Shown here: positions 1 through 7,090 of the stretch, one piece after another
Layout of the letters: each line of letters begins with the position of its first letter
Numbering within the stretch: the first letter of the stretch is position 1
Origin: Roseivirga sp. UBA7431
Lineage (GTDB): Bacteria > Bacteroidota > Bacteroidia > Cytophagales > Cyclobacteriaceae
Length of the DNA stretch: 27,795 bases
Direction: 5' to 3'
Assembly: GCA_002477595.1 (NCBI GenBank)
Contig: DLQN01000050.1
Span: 28,904-56,698 of the forward strand
The notes under the pieces: generated by a model
Told to the model about the DNA's origin: nothing
What the model saw: the letters and a program-made list of their open reading frames with translations, nothing else
Database searches by the model: none
Translations under genes and position numbers: made by a program

Positions 1-52
1 CTTTACTGTGCTTTAGGATTGTATTCTTGTTTGAAACAAATGCTGATGCTAT

Positions 53-649
53 TCAAAACAATTCTGATTGTTCAGGAAGCAGGCGAAACGACTTTCTATG
101 TAGCGGTGTTATGCCGAGAAGCCTAATGGCATCACGGTGCTTTTTCGTTGGGTACCCAGCATTGGTTTCCCAACCATACCCTGGGTATTGAAGAGCCGCT
201 TTGGTCATAAGTCTGTCTCGATGGGTTTTGGCAAGAATAGAAGCCGCAGCAATCGACATGTACTTTCCATCACCCTTGATGATACATTCATGTGAAATAC
301 CAGTATAGGGCTTGAATCGATTGCCATCAATCAGCAATAGCTCAGGTTTGATTTTAAGCTTGTCTACTGCGCGGTGCATGGCAATGAACGAAGCATTGAG
401 GATATTGATTTCGTCAATTTCAGTATGATTTACTTCTACTACTTCCCATGCTAATGCATCCCTTTTGATCTCAATTTCGAGGCGCTCAAGAACTTTTTTA
501 GTTAATTTTTTAGAGTCATTCAAAAAAGGATTGACATAATCCTCTGGGAGTATAACAGCTGAAGCTACTACTGGCCCAGCTAGAGGTCCTCTTCCAGCCT
601 CGTCACAACCCGCTTCTATTTTTCCCGAACTAAAACTTGATTTCAACAT
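53..649 (-). CDS. rnhB: Ribonuclease HII
   Basis: This 198-aa protein is a ribonuclease HII, which cuts the RNA strand of RNA-DNA hybrids and removes single ribonucleotides from DNA in the cytoplasm. The N-terminal DEAGRGPLAGPV motif supplies catalytic D16 and E17. D108 in LLLIDGN and D127 in KGDGK complete the four-carboxylate site at the positions known for the E. coli enzyme. The SAAASILAK-type motif (seen here as IAAASILAK) and the C-terminal HRKSF motif are also present. Length is normal for the family. It stands alone on the minus strand, divergent from the Nudix gene 60 bases away. A weak promoter-like pair (TTTC, 20 bases, TAAGTTTA) precedes the ATG but each half has a mismatch. The 52 bases beyond its stop hold nothing I can assign. 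Confidence 0.97.
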   Translation of the reverse strand: MLKSSFSSGKIEAGCDEAGRGPLAGPVVASAVILPEDYVNPFLNDSKKLTKKVLERLEIEIKRDALAWEVVEVNHTEIDEINILNASFIAMHRAVDKLKIKPELLLIDGNRFKPYTGISHECIIKGDGKYMSIAAASILAKTHRDRLMTKAALQYPGYGWETNAGYPTKKHRDAIRLLGITPLHRKSFRLLPEQSELF

Positions 650-697
650 GATGACGATAAACTTAAGGACTAAGCCTAAGAACTTGAAACGTTTCTA

Positions 698-705
698 TAA
701 TTTTG
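698..705 (+). promoter_or_regulatory. Candidate -7 promoter element, possibly leaderless
   Basis: TAATTTTG matches the Bacteroidota -7 consensus TAnnTTTG. It ends only 4 bases before the ATG at 710, so initiation a few bases downstream would give a leaderless or nearly leaderless mRNA. I see no good TTTG -33 element 19-21 bases upstream, which keeps confidence low. Confidence 0.35.
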
Positions 706-709
706 CGAC

Positions 710-1258
710 ATGTCTGAGAACAATAGTCCATGGGAAACCTTAAGTGGCGAGCTTATTTATGAGAACGATTGGATTCGACTTGATGAATATCAAGTGATCA
801 ATCCCTCTGGTGGAGATGGGATTTATGGCAAGGTCTCATTTAAAAATAAGGCCATAGGCATTATTCCAGTTGATGATGACTTGAATACATGGTTGGTAGG
901 TCAGTATAGATATACACTCAATGCGTATAGTTGGGAAATTCCAATGGGTGGGGTGCCCATGAATGAAGACTCAGAGGAAGGAGCCTTGCGTGAACTCAAA
1001 GAAGAAACCGGATTGATCGCTAAGAAATTGGATCTTATCTCCAAGATTCATACTTCTAACTCAGTAACAGATGAAGTTGGGACCATCTATTTAGCTACAG
1101 AACTTACAGAAGGTGAAGCTGAATTCGATGAGACCGAAGTAATTGTCATTAAAAAAATGCCTTTTAAGCAAGCACTCGACTGGGTGTTGGAGGGAAAGAT
1201 AACGGACAGTCTGTCAATCGCTGGGATACTGAAATATGCCCGAACTTTAGGTCTATAA
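710..1258 (+). CDS. Nudix hydrolase, ADP-ribose pyrophosphatase-like
   Basis: This 182-aa Nudix protein probably hydrolyses ADP-ribose or a related nucleoside diphosphate derivative. A complete Nudix box (G-x5-E-x7-REL-x-EE-x-GL) lies at residues 80-102. The N-terminal layout, with WETLSGELIYEND followed by a beta-rich stretch, resembles the NudF/ADPRase group, which uses an N-terminal domain for dimerisation. The exact substrate cannot be read from the sequence. It is the first gene of a three-gene operon: its stop is 3 bases before the MATE start. The ATG at 710 sits right behind a TAnnTTTG element. It is one of three Nudix genes in this window, and the three differ in architecture. Confidence 0.9.
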   Translation: MSENNSPWETLSGELIYENDWIRLDEYQVINPSGGDGIYGKVSFKNKAIGIIPVDDDLNTWLVGQYRYTLNAYSWEIPMGGVPMNEDSEEGALRELKEETGLIAKKLDLISKIHTSNSVTDEVGTIYLATELTEGEAEFDETEVIVIKKMPFKQALDWVLEGKITDSLSIAGILKYARTLGL

Positions 1259-1261
1259 TTC

Positions 1262-2656
1262 ATGAGACCCTTACCCTACAAAGTACATTTTAATAAGACT
1301 TTCAACATAGCTTATCCTGTGATGCTAAGTCAGTTGGGTCATATTATGGTGGGAATGGCGGATAGTATTATGGTCGGCCAACTAGGACAAACTCCTTTAG
1401 CAGCAGCTTCTTTTGCCAATGGAGTTTTAGGGATCTTTATGATGTTTGGGATTGGCCTTTCGTATGGGATTACACCATTGGTGGCGCAAGCTGACGGTGA
1501 AAAGGATCACGGAAAAATCACTCGACTATTTCGGCATGGAATGATCTTATGCGCGGTGGCTGGAGTGTTGTTGTTTACAATCTTATTTTGTTCCACTTAC
1601 TTATTTCCATACCTACAACAACCAGAGGAGGTTATATCACTCGGAACACCTTACTTACTCATTATCGGGTCTTCCTTAATCCCTCTGATGATCTTCCAGA
1701 ATTTTAGACAATTCTCAGAAGGTTTATCGGTGACTAAACCCACGATGTACATCACCATCGTTGCAAACCTTGTGAATATCTTATTGAATTACCTTCTGAT
1801 CTATGGAAAACTTGGACTTCCTGAGTTAGGGCTAAATGGTGCTGGCTGGGCGACTTTTATTTCTCGCGTACTTATGGCGATTGGACTCTATGTTTTTGTG
1901 ATCAAGTATAAGAAGTTTCAGGCTTATCTCTCGGCATTTCAGTTCAGTAAAATTAAGGCTGACTTTTTTGTGCCAATGTTAAAAATCGGAGTGCCCAGTG
2001 GCGTTCAATTCTTTTTCGAAGTAGGCGCTTTTACCATGGCGGCTATCATGATGGGATGGTTGGGTACTGGTCCTTTAGCGGCACATCAGATCGCTTTGAG
2101 TTTAGTGTCACTGAGCTATATGATGGCTTCTGGAATTTCAGCAGCTTCAACGGTGCGAATTGGTAATCAAATCGGGATGAAAGATGGTACTAACCTACAA
2201 AGGGTTGGGAATACCAGTTTTCTCATGTCCCTCATTTTTATGGCTTGCTGTGCTATACTCTTCACCAGCCTGAGCAGCTTCTTTCCAACACTATATGTGG
2301 GAGAACCCGAGGTGATTTCAATTGCTACTACACTTATTATCGTTGCTGGATTCTTTCAGCTTTCAGACGGTATTCAAGTGGTAGGCTTGGGAGCCTTAAG
2401 AGGGATGTCGGATGTGAAAGTACCAACGATTATCACTTTGATTTCTTATTGGGGGTTAGCAATACCAGCCAGTTATATTCTAGGGTTTACTTTAGAACTT
2501 GGTCCTGCTGGTATTTGGTATGGTCTTCTTATAGGCCTTACTGCGGCTGCGATTGCCCTATTTGTTCGCTTCAAACGATTGGCTAGGCAAAAGGCTGCTA
2601 GCTTTGTTAAAAAGGCTGATGATAATGCAACCCTTGATCTTTCGGTCAGTCTTTAA
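1262..2656 (+). CDS. MATE family efflux transporter (NorM/DinF type)
   Basis: This 464-aa polytopic inner-membrane protein has about 12 hydrophobic segments arranged as two similar halves, the hallmark of MATE Na+/H+-drug antiporters. The first helix region contains YPVMLSQLGHIMVGMADSIMVGQLG, split by the usual turn, and typical MATE segments such as GIGLSYGITPLVAQ and PSGVQFFFEVGAF follow. Length matches the family (about 450-470). Drug specificity cannot be inferred. It lies 3 bases after the Nudix stop and 11 bases before the DUF2807 gene, so the three are very likely cotranscribed. The C-terminus carries a short charged cytoplasmic tail. Confidence 0.93.
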   Translation: MRPLPYKVHFNKTFNIAYPVMLSQLGHIMVGMADSIMVGQLGQTPLAAASFANGVLGIFMMFGIGLSYGITPLVAQADGEKDHGKITRLFRHGMILCAVAGVLLFTILFCSTYLFPYLQQPEEVISLGTPYLLIIGSSLIPLMIFQNFRQFSEGLSVTKPTMYITIVANLVNILLNYLLIYGKLGLPELGLNGAGWATFISRVLMAIGLYVFVIKYKKFQAYLSAFQFSKIKADFFVPMLKIGVPSGVQFFFEVGAFTMAAIMMGWLGTGPLAAHQIALSLVSLSYMMASGISAASTVRIGNQIGMKDGTNLQRVGNTSFLMSLIFMACCAILFTSLSSFFPTLYVGEPEVISIATTLIIVAGFFQLSDGIQVVGLGALRGMSDVKVPTIITLISYWGLAIPASYILGFTLELGPAGIWYGLLIGLTAAAIALFVRFKRLARQKAASFVKKADDNATLDLSVSL

Positions 2657-2667
2657 CTAGAAATAAA

Positions 2668-3369
2668 ATGAAGTATACCATGAAAACATTATTTGCTACG
2701 TTTTTACTGCTTGTCACGCTCACGGCATTCTCTCAGAATCGAGAGACCAGAGATGTTGCCGATTTCGATGAAGTAGTCATGAGGCTGTCAGGAAAGGTTT
2801 ATATCAAGTTGGGTACCAAGAATGAAGTTATCCTAGAAGGGGATGAAGATGTACTTGAGAAAGTATTGCTGGATGTTAAGGGAGGTAGATTATCTATAGG
2901 AGAGGAGCGTAGAAGTAGATGGAGTTGGAGGAGTTCAAGGACTAGTTTGAACGTTTATATCACGGTCAAAGAGCTAAACGGAGCTTCGGTTAGTGGTTCT
3001 GGAGATATTATAGGTCAGGATGTGTTTAAGTCAGATGGTTTCAGAGTATCTGTTTCTGGTTCAGGTAATATTGAATTAGAACTTGACGCTAAGGATGTAG
3101 ATTCAAGAATTTCAGGATCAGGCAATATAGAATTATCTGGTTCAGCAGAGTATTCAAAACTTGGAATGAGTGGCTCAGGAAAATATTTAGCCGAAGAGAT
3201 GAAAGTTGATGACTGTGAAATTTCAATTTCTGGTTCAGGGAGAGCTTCGGTTAACACCCAAGAAAGTTTAGATGTGAGGATTTCTGGGGGTGGTAGTGTT
3301 TACTATAGAGGAAGGCCTTCAGTAAACTCGAGTGTCTCTGGAAGTGGCAGGGTAAGAAGAATTAACTAG
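2668..3369 (+). CDS. Exported head-GIN (DUF2807) protein with SGSG repeats
   Basis: This 233-aa exported protein belongs to the DUF2807 / head-GIN family, which is common in Bacteroidota and of unknown function; structures of relatives show beta-helix-like folds. A signal peptide covers about residues 1-22 (hydrophobic core FATFLLLVTLTAF, then SQ). From about residue 105 to the end a beta-strand pattern repeats every 15-25 residues with turns VSGSGD, VSGSGN, ISGSGN, MSGSGK, ISGSGR, ISGGGS and VSGSGR, as expected for coils of a beta solenoid. A second in-frame ATG (MKTLF, codon 5) is an alternative start. It is the last gene of the Nudix-MATE operon and is followed by an intrinsic terminator. 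The likely location is the periplasm or cell surface. Confidence 0.9.
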   Translation: MKYTMKTLFATFLLLVTLTAFSQNRETRDVADFDEVVMRLSGKVYIKLGTKNEVILEGDEDVLEKVLLDVKGGRLSIGEERRSRWSWRSSRTSLNVYITVKELNGASVSGSGDIIGQDVFKSDGFRVSVSGSGNIELELDAKDVDSRISGSGNIELSGSAEYSKLGMSGSGKYLAEEMKVDDCEISISGSGRASVNTQESLDVRISGGGSVYYRGRPSVNSSVSGSGRVRRIN

Positions 3370-3391
3370 TTAGCTAGACTTCAAGGAAATT

Positions 3392-4078
3392 TTAAGATCC
3401 GGCTTCTGGCTGGATTTTTTGTATAAAGACAATTAGGCCTTGCACGATAAAAAACTGAGCACCAATGTAGGTGAGCATATTAAGGAATTCAGCTGAAGCG
3501 AAGGTTTGGTTGAATTTGTTGTAGGCTAAAATTGAATCGCTGATTAAAAATAGTATTGACCCTAATAGTACAAGTCGATAGCTCTGGTTATCCGTTTTCT
3601 TCCATCGTTTTTTCGCTGTTACCCCCATGATGCAGATCACAACTGTGTAGATCACAACAGGAATATACATCTCACCTAGGTTCTTATTAATGACAGAAAA
3701 AATGGCAAATCCAAAGAGTACAAAAACCAAATCTGACCACTCAAGCTTGACGCTCCTTTCCTCGCTTGATATAGCATTCATATTGATCACGATATAGACG
3801 ACATGAGCAAGCAAAAAGCTTATTAGTCCGGCCAGAAAAAAGATTTCAGACCGAGGGACTAACATCAGCAATGTATCTCCTAAGAAAGAGAAGAAAAGTG
3901 CTGCCAAAACGAACTTATTCAGTGGTGTAGGACGAACGCTCTTCACGAAGTAGAACATCAGGGTCGGCATCAATAGTGGCTTGGTGATGGCAACTAGTTC
4001 GTCCATGCTACTTAACCGACTAGTCAAATCAAGTATAGCGATGATCAAAAAAGGATAGAGAGATTTATCAACTTTCAT
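3392..4078 (-). CDS. YhhN family lysoplasmalogenase
   Basis: This 228-aa integral membrane protein with about eight hydrophobic helices fits the YhhN/TMEM86 family, whose characterised members hydrolyse the vinyl ether bond of lysoplasmalogens. The family pattern is seen in KPLLMPTLMFYF near residue 33, FFSFLGDTLLML near residue 63 and LGSILFLISDSILAYNKF near residue 172, where acidic residues sit inside membrane segments. Enzymatic activity in this organism is inference. The start ATG overlaps the end of the upstream MFS gene by 11 bases, suggesting translational coupling. The 3' end overlaps the terminator of the convergent plus-strand operon. It is the last gene of the prfB-MFS-yhhN run. 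Confidence 0.82.
   Translation of the reverse strand: MKVDKSLYPFLIIAILDLTSRLSSMDELVAITKPLLMPTLMFYFVKSVRPTPLNKFVLAALFFSFLGDTLLMLVPRSEIFFLAGLISFLLAHVVYIVINMNAISSEERSVKLEWSDLVFVLFGFAIFSVINKNLGEMYIPVVIYTVVICIMGVTAKKRWKKTDNQSYRLVLLGSILFLISDSILAYNKFNQTFASAEFLNMLTYIGAQFFIVQGLIVFIQKIQPEAGS
3397..3420 (+). terminator. Intrinsic terminator of the Nudix-MATE-DUF2807 operon
   Basis: ATCCGGC (3397-3403) pairs with GCTGGAT (3409-3415) over 7 base pairs, one of them G-U, around a 5-base loop. A run of T's ends at 3420. It terminates plus-strand transcription and lies inside the 3' end of the opposing lysoplasmalogenase gene, encoding its last residues. Confidence 0.75.
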
Positions 4079-5270
4079 GCGTAATGTATCTGCTAAATAC
4101 TCGTTTAGACCAATTTAAACCAAAAGTAAGAAATAAGAAGCCTAGAAATGCTGCTGCTGCGCAGACTATAAAAGCGACTCTTAAATTTGAAATGTCGTTG
4201 GCGTAGATGTATCCAGCGATGAAAGCCCCTAAACCTATTCCAACCTCCAAGGCGATATACATGGTAGCCAGTCCTTTTCCTCGGGCCTTATCTAAGCTGA
4301 GGTCTATGGTCCAAGCATAAATAGTTGGTGTGTTCATTCCGACGGCTACCCCAAATGCTACTGAACTAGCGATTAACATGGTTTGGGAGGTGGTGTAAGC
4401 CACCAGTAAGTCTGCAATAACGATAGCGATAGCTGCATACTTCAGAACAATCAACCGCCCAAATTTATCAGATGCCTTTCCTGCTAACACCCTAATAATC
4501 AGTGAGGAAAGTACGAATACACCAAAAAACACTCCTTTATTCGACTGGCTGAATCCTACGCTAATCGCAAGGTCTGGCATTAAAGTGAGTGCCGCTCCAA
4601 ATGAAAATGATGTCAGAAGAAAAAAGAGTGAAGGGTTGAAAACTCTTGGCTCGAAGATTTCATTTTTCTTAACGCGAAGTAGTCGTGGATGAAAACGCTG
4701 TTTAGTAGTTAACGTTTCCTTCATGCCAATCAGAATGAGAACAGATAATAGCGCTAATACCGAGGAGGTGTGAAACATGGTCTCTAAACCGAAGGCTTGA
4801 GTAATCTTCGGTCCGAAACTAGGGCCTGCGGCCATGCCAATACTTCCAAATAACCCAGAGTATCCCATGGCTTCTCCTCTTCGGTGTGCGGGTACGATGT
4901 CAGCTATGTAGGCCGAGGTACCTGTAGGTTTGAAACCTGTAGAAAAACCATGTAAGAAGCGCAAAAGCATAAAGGCCCATACGGAGCTAACCAATGGATA
5001 CATAAAACCCATGACAAAGCATACTACGGCACCTAAGATCATCACAGGGATTCTTCCGATGGTGTCTGCTAGTTTCCCGCTAAAGGGTCGAGAGAGCCCT
5101 GCGGTTATCGTAAATAATGAGATGACAAGACCTTTCTTTTCACCACCACCTAAAGAGGTCAGATAGTCATAAAGATCTGGCACTATCATGTTAAAGCTCG
5201 CGAAGAAGAGGAACGAACTAAGGCAGAGCAAGAAAAACTGGAGGGAGAAAATGTTCTTTTGCTCTGTCAT
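4068..5270 (-). CDS. MFS transporter, 12 TM
   Basis: This 400-aa major facilitator superfamily protein has about 12 membrane segments. The loop 2-3 motif GKLADTIGRIP in the first half and its counterpart GKASDKFGRLIVL in the second half are the classic MFS motif A copies. The segment GYSGLFGSIGMAAGPSFG resembles the motif C region of drug:H+ antiporters, so an exporter role is plausible, but the substrate is unknown. It begins 3 bases after the prfB stop and its end overlaps the lysoplasmalogenase start by 11 bases, so all three genes are probably transcribed together. The last residues, YITHES, are encoded by the overlap region. Confidence 0.92.
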   Translation of the reverse strand: MTEQKNIFSLQFFLLCLSSFLFFASFNMIVPDLYDYLTSLGGGEKKGLVISLFTITAGLSRPFSGKLADTIGRIPVMILGAVVCFVMGFMYPLVSSVWAFMLLRFLHGFSTGFKPTGTSAYIADIVPAHRRGEAMGYSGLFGSIGMAAGPSFGPKITQAFGLETMFHTSSVLALLSVLILIGMKETLTTKQRFHPRLLRVKKNEIFEPRVFNPSLFFLLTSFSFGAALTLMPDLAISVGFSQSNKGVFFGVFVLSSLIIRVLAGKASDKFGRLIVLKYAAIAIVIADLLVAYTTSQTMLIASSVAFGVAVGMNTPTIYAWTIDLSLDKARGKGLATMYIALEVGIGLGAFIAGYIYANDISNLRVAFIVCAAAAFLGFLFLTFGLNWSKRVFSRYITHES

Positions 5271-5273
5271 TAA

Positions 5274-6351
5274 CTACTGTTGCATCAAAAATGCCTTTAT
5301 AAAATCGTCTAAGTCTCCGTCAAGTACATTTTGCACATCGGTTCGTTCTACAGAAGTTCGATTGTCTTTTATCAATTTGTAAGGATGGAGGACGTAGTTT
5401 CGTATCTGAGAACCAAAGTCAACGCGCATTTTTCCGCTTTCGACTTTGTCTCTCTCTTCCATGCGCTTGTCTAGTTCAATTTGATAGAGTCGTGATTTTA
5501 ACATCTCCATTGCACGTTCTCGGTTCTCTAGCTGAGAGCGAGTTTCAGTGTTTTCAATATTAATTCCAGTAGGTGCGTGCTTAATTCTTACACCAGTCTC
5601 TACCTTATTTACATTTTGACCACCAGCCCCTCCTGACCGAAAGGTATCCCATGATATGTCTGAGGGATTCACGTGAATCTCAATGGTATTGTCAATAACG
5701 GGATAAGCAAAAACCGATGAAAATGAAGTGTGTCTTCTTCCTCCAGAATCAAAAGGGGAAATTCTTACCAGACGATGCACGCCTGATTCGGATTTTAATT
5801 GTCCGTAAGCAAAATCACCTTCAAACTCAAGTGTAGCAGATTTTATCCCAGCAACATCACCCGGTTGATAGTTGACTTGCTTTACTTTCATGCCGTGCTT
5901 CTCGCCCCACATGATGTACATACGCATCAACATTTCAGCCCAGTCATTACTCTCAGTACCGCCAGCACCAGGGTTGATTTCAATCATAGCGTTGAGCTGA
6001 TCTTCATCGCCACTGAGCATTTTCTTAAATTCGAGTGCTTCGAGAACAGCTAAGGCCTTTTGAAATTCCTTTTCGACATCTGCCGCATCTCCTTCTCCCA
6101 TTTCGAAGAATTCGTAGAGCGTATCTAGGTCTTCAACGGCATCGTTTGCTGCTTCAAAGCCATTGGTCCATACTTTTTTAGTACGAATGTTTTTTAATGC
6201 CTTCTCTGCTTCTTTCGGGTCATTCCAGAAATCGGGTTGGGCAGTAACAAGTTCTTCCTCTACTACCTCTCTTTTCTTGACATCGTAGTCAAAGATACCC
6301 CCTCAAAGCTGCTATACGAGCCTTTAAATCCTTCAGCTGATCTGCTGTCAT
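5274..6351 (-). CDS. prfB: Peptide chain release factor 2, with programmed +1 frameshift
   Basis: Release factor 2 ends translation at UGA and UAA. The gene is in two frames. Frame 0 starts at the ATG at 6351 and encodes 20 residues (MTADQLKD...LRGYL) before an in-frame TGA at 6291-6289. Skipping one base there joins frame +1 (DYDVKKRE...), which runs uninterrupted to the TAG at 5276-5274 and gives a 358-aa product. The residues across the shift, LRGYLDYDVKK, nearly match E. coli RF2. The stop-recognition SPF motif is at about 198-200 and the peptidyl-hydrolysis GGQ motif at about 243-245 of the full product. Starting at the internal ATG at 6101 would lose about 83 N-terminal residues. Its own stop is TAG, which RF2 does not read. 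The MFS gene follows 3 bases later. Confidence 0.97.
6288..6303 (-). promoter_or_regulatory. prfB +1 programmed frameshift site
   Basis: Read on the minus strand, the site is AGGGGGTATCTTTGAC. The Shine-Dalgarno-like AGGGGG precedes the slippery CTT codon, followed by TGA and C, as in E. coli prfB. When RF2 is scarce the ribosome slips from CTT to TTT and reads GAC, so RF2 level autoregulates its own synthesis. The SD-like stimulator is retained although genes in this window do not use SD sequences for initiation. Confidence 0.95.
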
Positions 6352-6405
6352 GGTGTTAAATTTTAAAAATACAAATGTGACGAATTGGGTCGGATATTTC
6401 AAGGT

Positions 6406-6420
6406 CTAAGCAGAGCTTAG
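6406..6420. other. Perfect 6-bp dyad upstream of prfB
   Basis: CTAAGC and GCTTAG flank AGA, giving a perfect 15-base inverted repeat about 55 bases upstream of the prfB ATG. On the plus strand TTTT follows, but no plus-strand gene ends here; on the minus strand there is no T run. It could be an operator or an mRNA hairpin. Function is unknown. Confidence 0.4.
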
Positions 6421-6460
6421 TTTTGGGTAATTATTAATTATTCTCTAGAGTCGGGAGGTA

Positions 6461-6549
6461 ATGATGAATGCTTAATGGACAATGAACAATGAATAATTTG
6501 ACATCATAGGTCAGAAAATGAATTTCACCTAATCACCTAATCACCTAAA
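6461..6549. repeat. Composite intergenic repeat, copy 1
   Basis: A tract rich in AATG (CATT on the minus strand) at about 6463-6497 is followed by a block at 6515-6545 that is identical over 31 bases to 19007-19037. The block contains three tandem octamers of the form CACCTAAT at 6526-6549, the last ending in A. The third octamer includes the TAG stop of the small exported protein on the minus strand. The second copy is at 18942-19076. Confidence 0.7.
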
Positions 6550-7051
6550 ATGACCCGATGATGAATGCTTCAAATTTGGGGTTGGTAAGGTCAACTTTCT
6601 TACGCCTCATCCATTTAAGACTGTAGCCTGTAAGCACTAGCGCTGCACTGGAGGCGGTAGTTCCGTTATCAAAAGTAAATGGATTGCCTTCTATGACACT
6701 ATTATTAAAAAGATCGATGGCTAATAAACCAAAACCAGCTACAGGTAGAATGTCTTCAGCGCTTCTTAAAAGGGGAGAGCGATTTGAAAAGGCATTAGCC
6801 ACGTTGACCACTTCAATTTGATCTAGCCTGATAATATTATTCTCTAACACTACTGTACTATCAGCAAACTGAGTGATGCGGTCTGTGAAAAAATCAAGTT
6901 CTCCTTTTTGCTTATAAATCATGTAACTGCCCACGCGATATTCATATCTACGAGTAGTGCCCTTTTTTCTTAGGACCATGTACGCTTGAGCAGAGGCGGC
7001 TTGAAAGAAAAAAAGCAGTCCAAGAACGAAAAATAATTTTTTCAATTGCAT
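6545..7051 (-). CDS. Small exported protein of unknown function
   Basis: I do not recognise this 168-aa protein. A clear signal peptide occupies residues 1-22 (MQLKK, a hydrophobic run LFFVLGLLFFF, then AASAQA), so it is exported. The mature part starts with a basic beta-like segment (VLRKKGTTRRYEYRVG) and continues with ITQFADSTVVLENNIIRLDQIEVV, a pattern found in small Bacteroidota envelope proteins. A second hydrophobic stretch near residues 105-120 and another near 135-148 could be membrane-associated. It lies 39 bases downstream of ilvE on the same strand and about 190 bases upstream of prfB. Its stop codon is embedded in the intergenic repeat. Confidence 0.75.
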   Translation of the reverse strand: MQLKKLFFVLGLLFFFQAASAQAYMVLRKKGTTRRYEYRVGSYMIYKQKGELDFFTDRITQFADSTVVLENNIIRLDQIEVVNVANAFSNRSPLLRSAEDILPVAGFGLLAIDLFNNSVIEGNPFTFDNGTTASSAALVLTGYSLKWMRRKKVDLTNPKFEAFIIGSF

Positions 7052-7090
7052 AGAGACTGCTAAGTAAATTAAAATCTTGGTTAAGTAATG

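Noticed and set aside
1..52. Possible end of a neighbouring gene at the left edge
   Set aside because: Only 52 bases are visible, and a short open stretch ending TAG at 14-16 cannot be told from chance.
2245..2586. 113-aa ORF inside the MATE gene, plus other shadow ORFs such as 3015-3257, 4930-5166, 11660-11917, 15059-15331 and 23153-23383
   Set aside because: All lie inside well-supported genes in other frames or on the other strand, with no recognisable motif and composition typical of shadow translation.
5274..6101. prfB annotated as a 275-aa ORF starting at the internal ATG
   Set aside because: The same frame is open upstream to 6290 with clear RF2 sequence, and a frame-0 leader with a canonical shift site precedes it. 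The full gene is 5274-6351.
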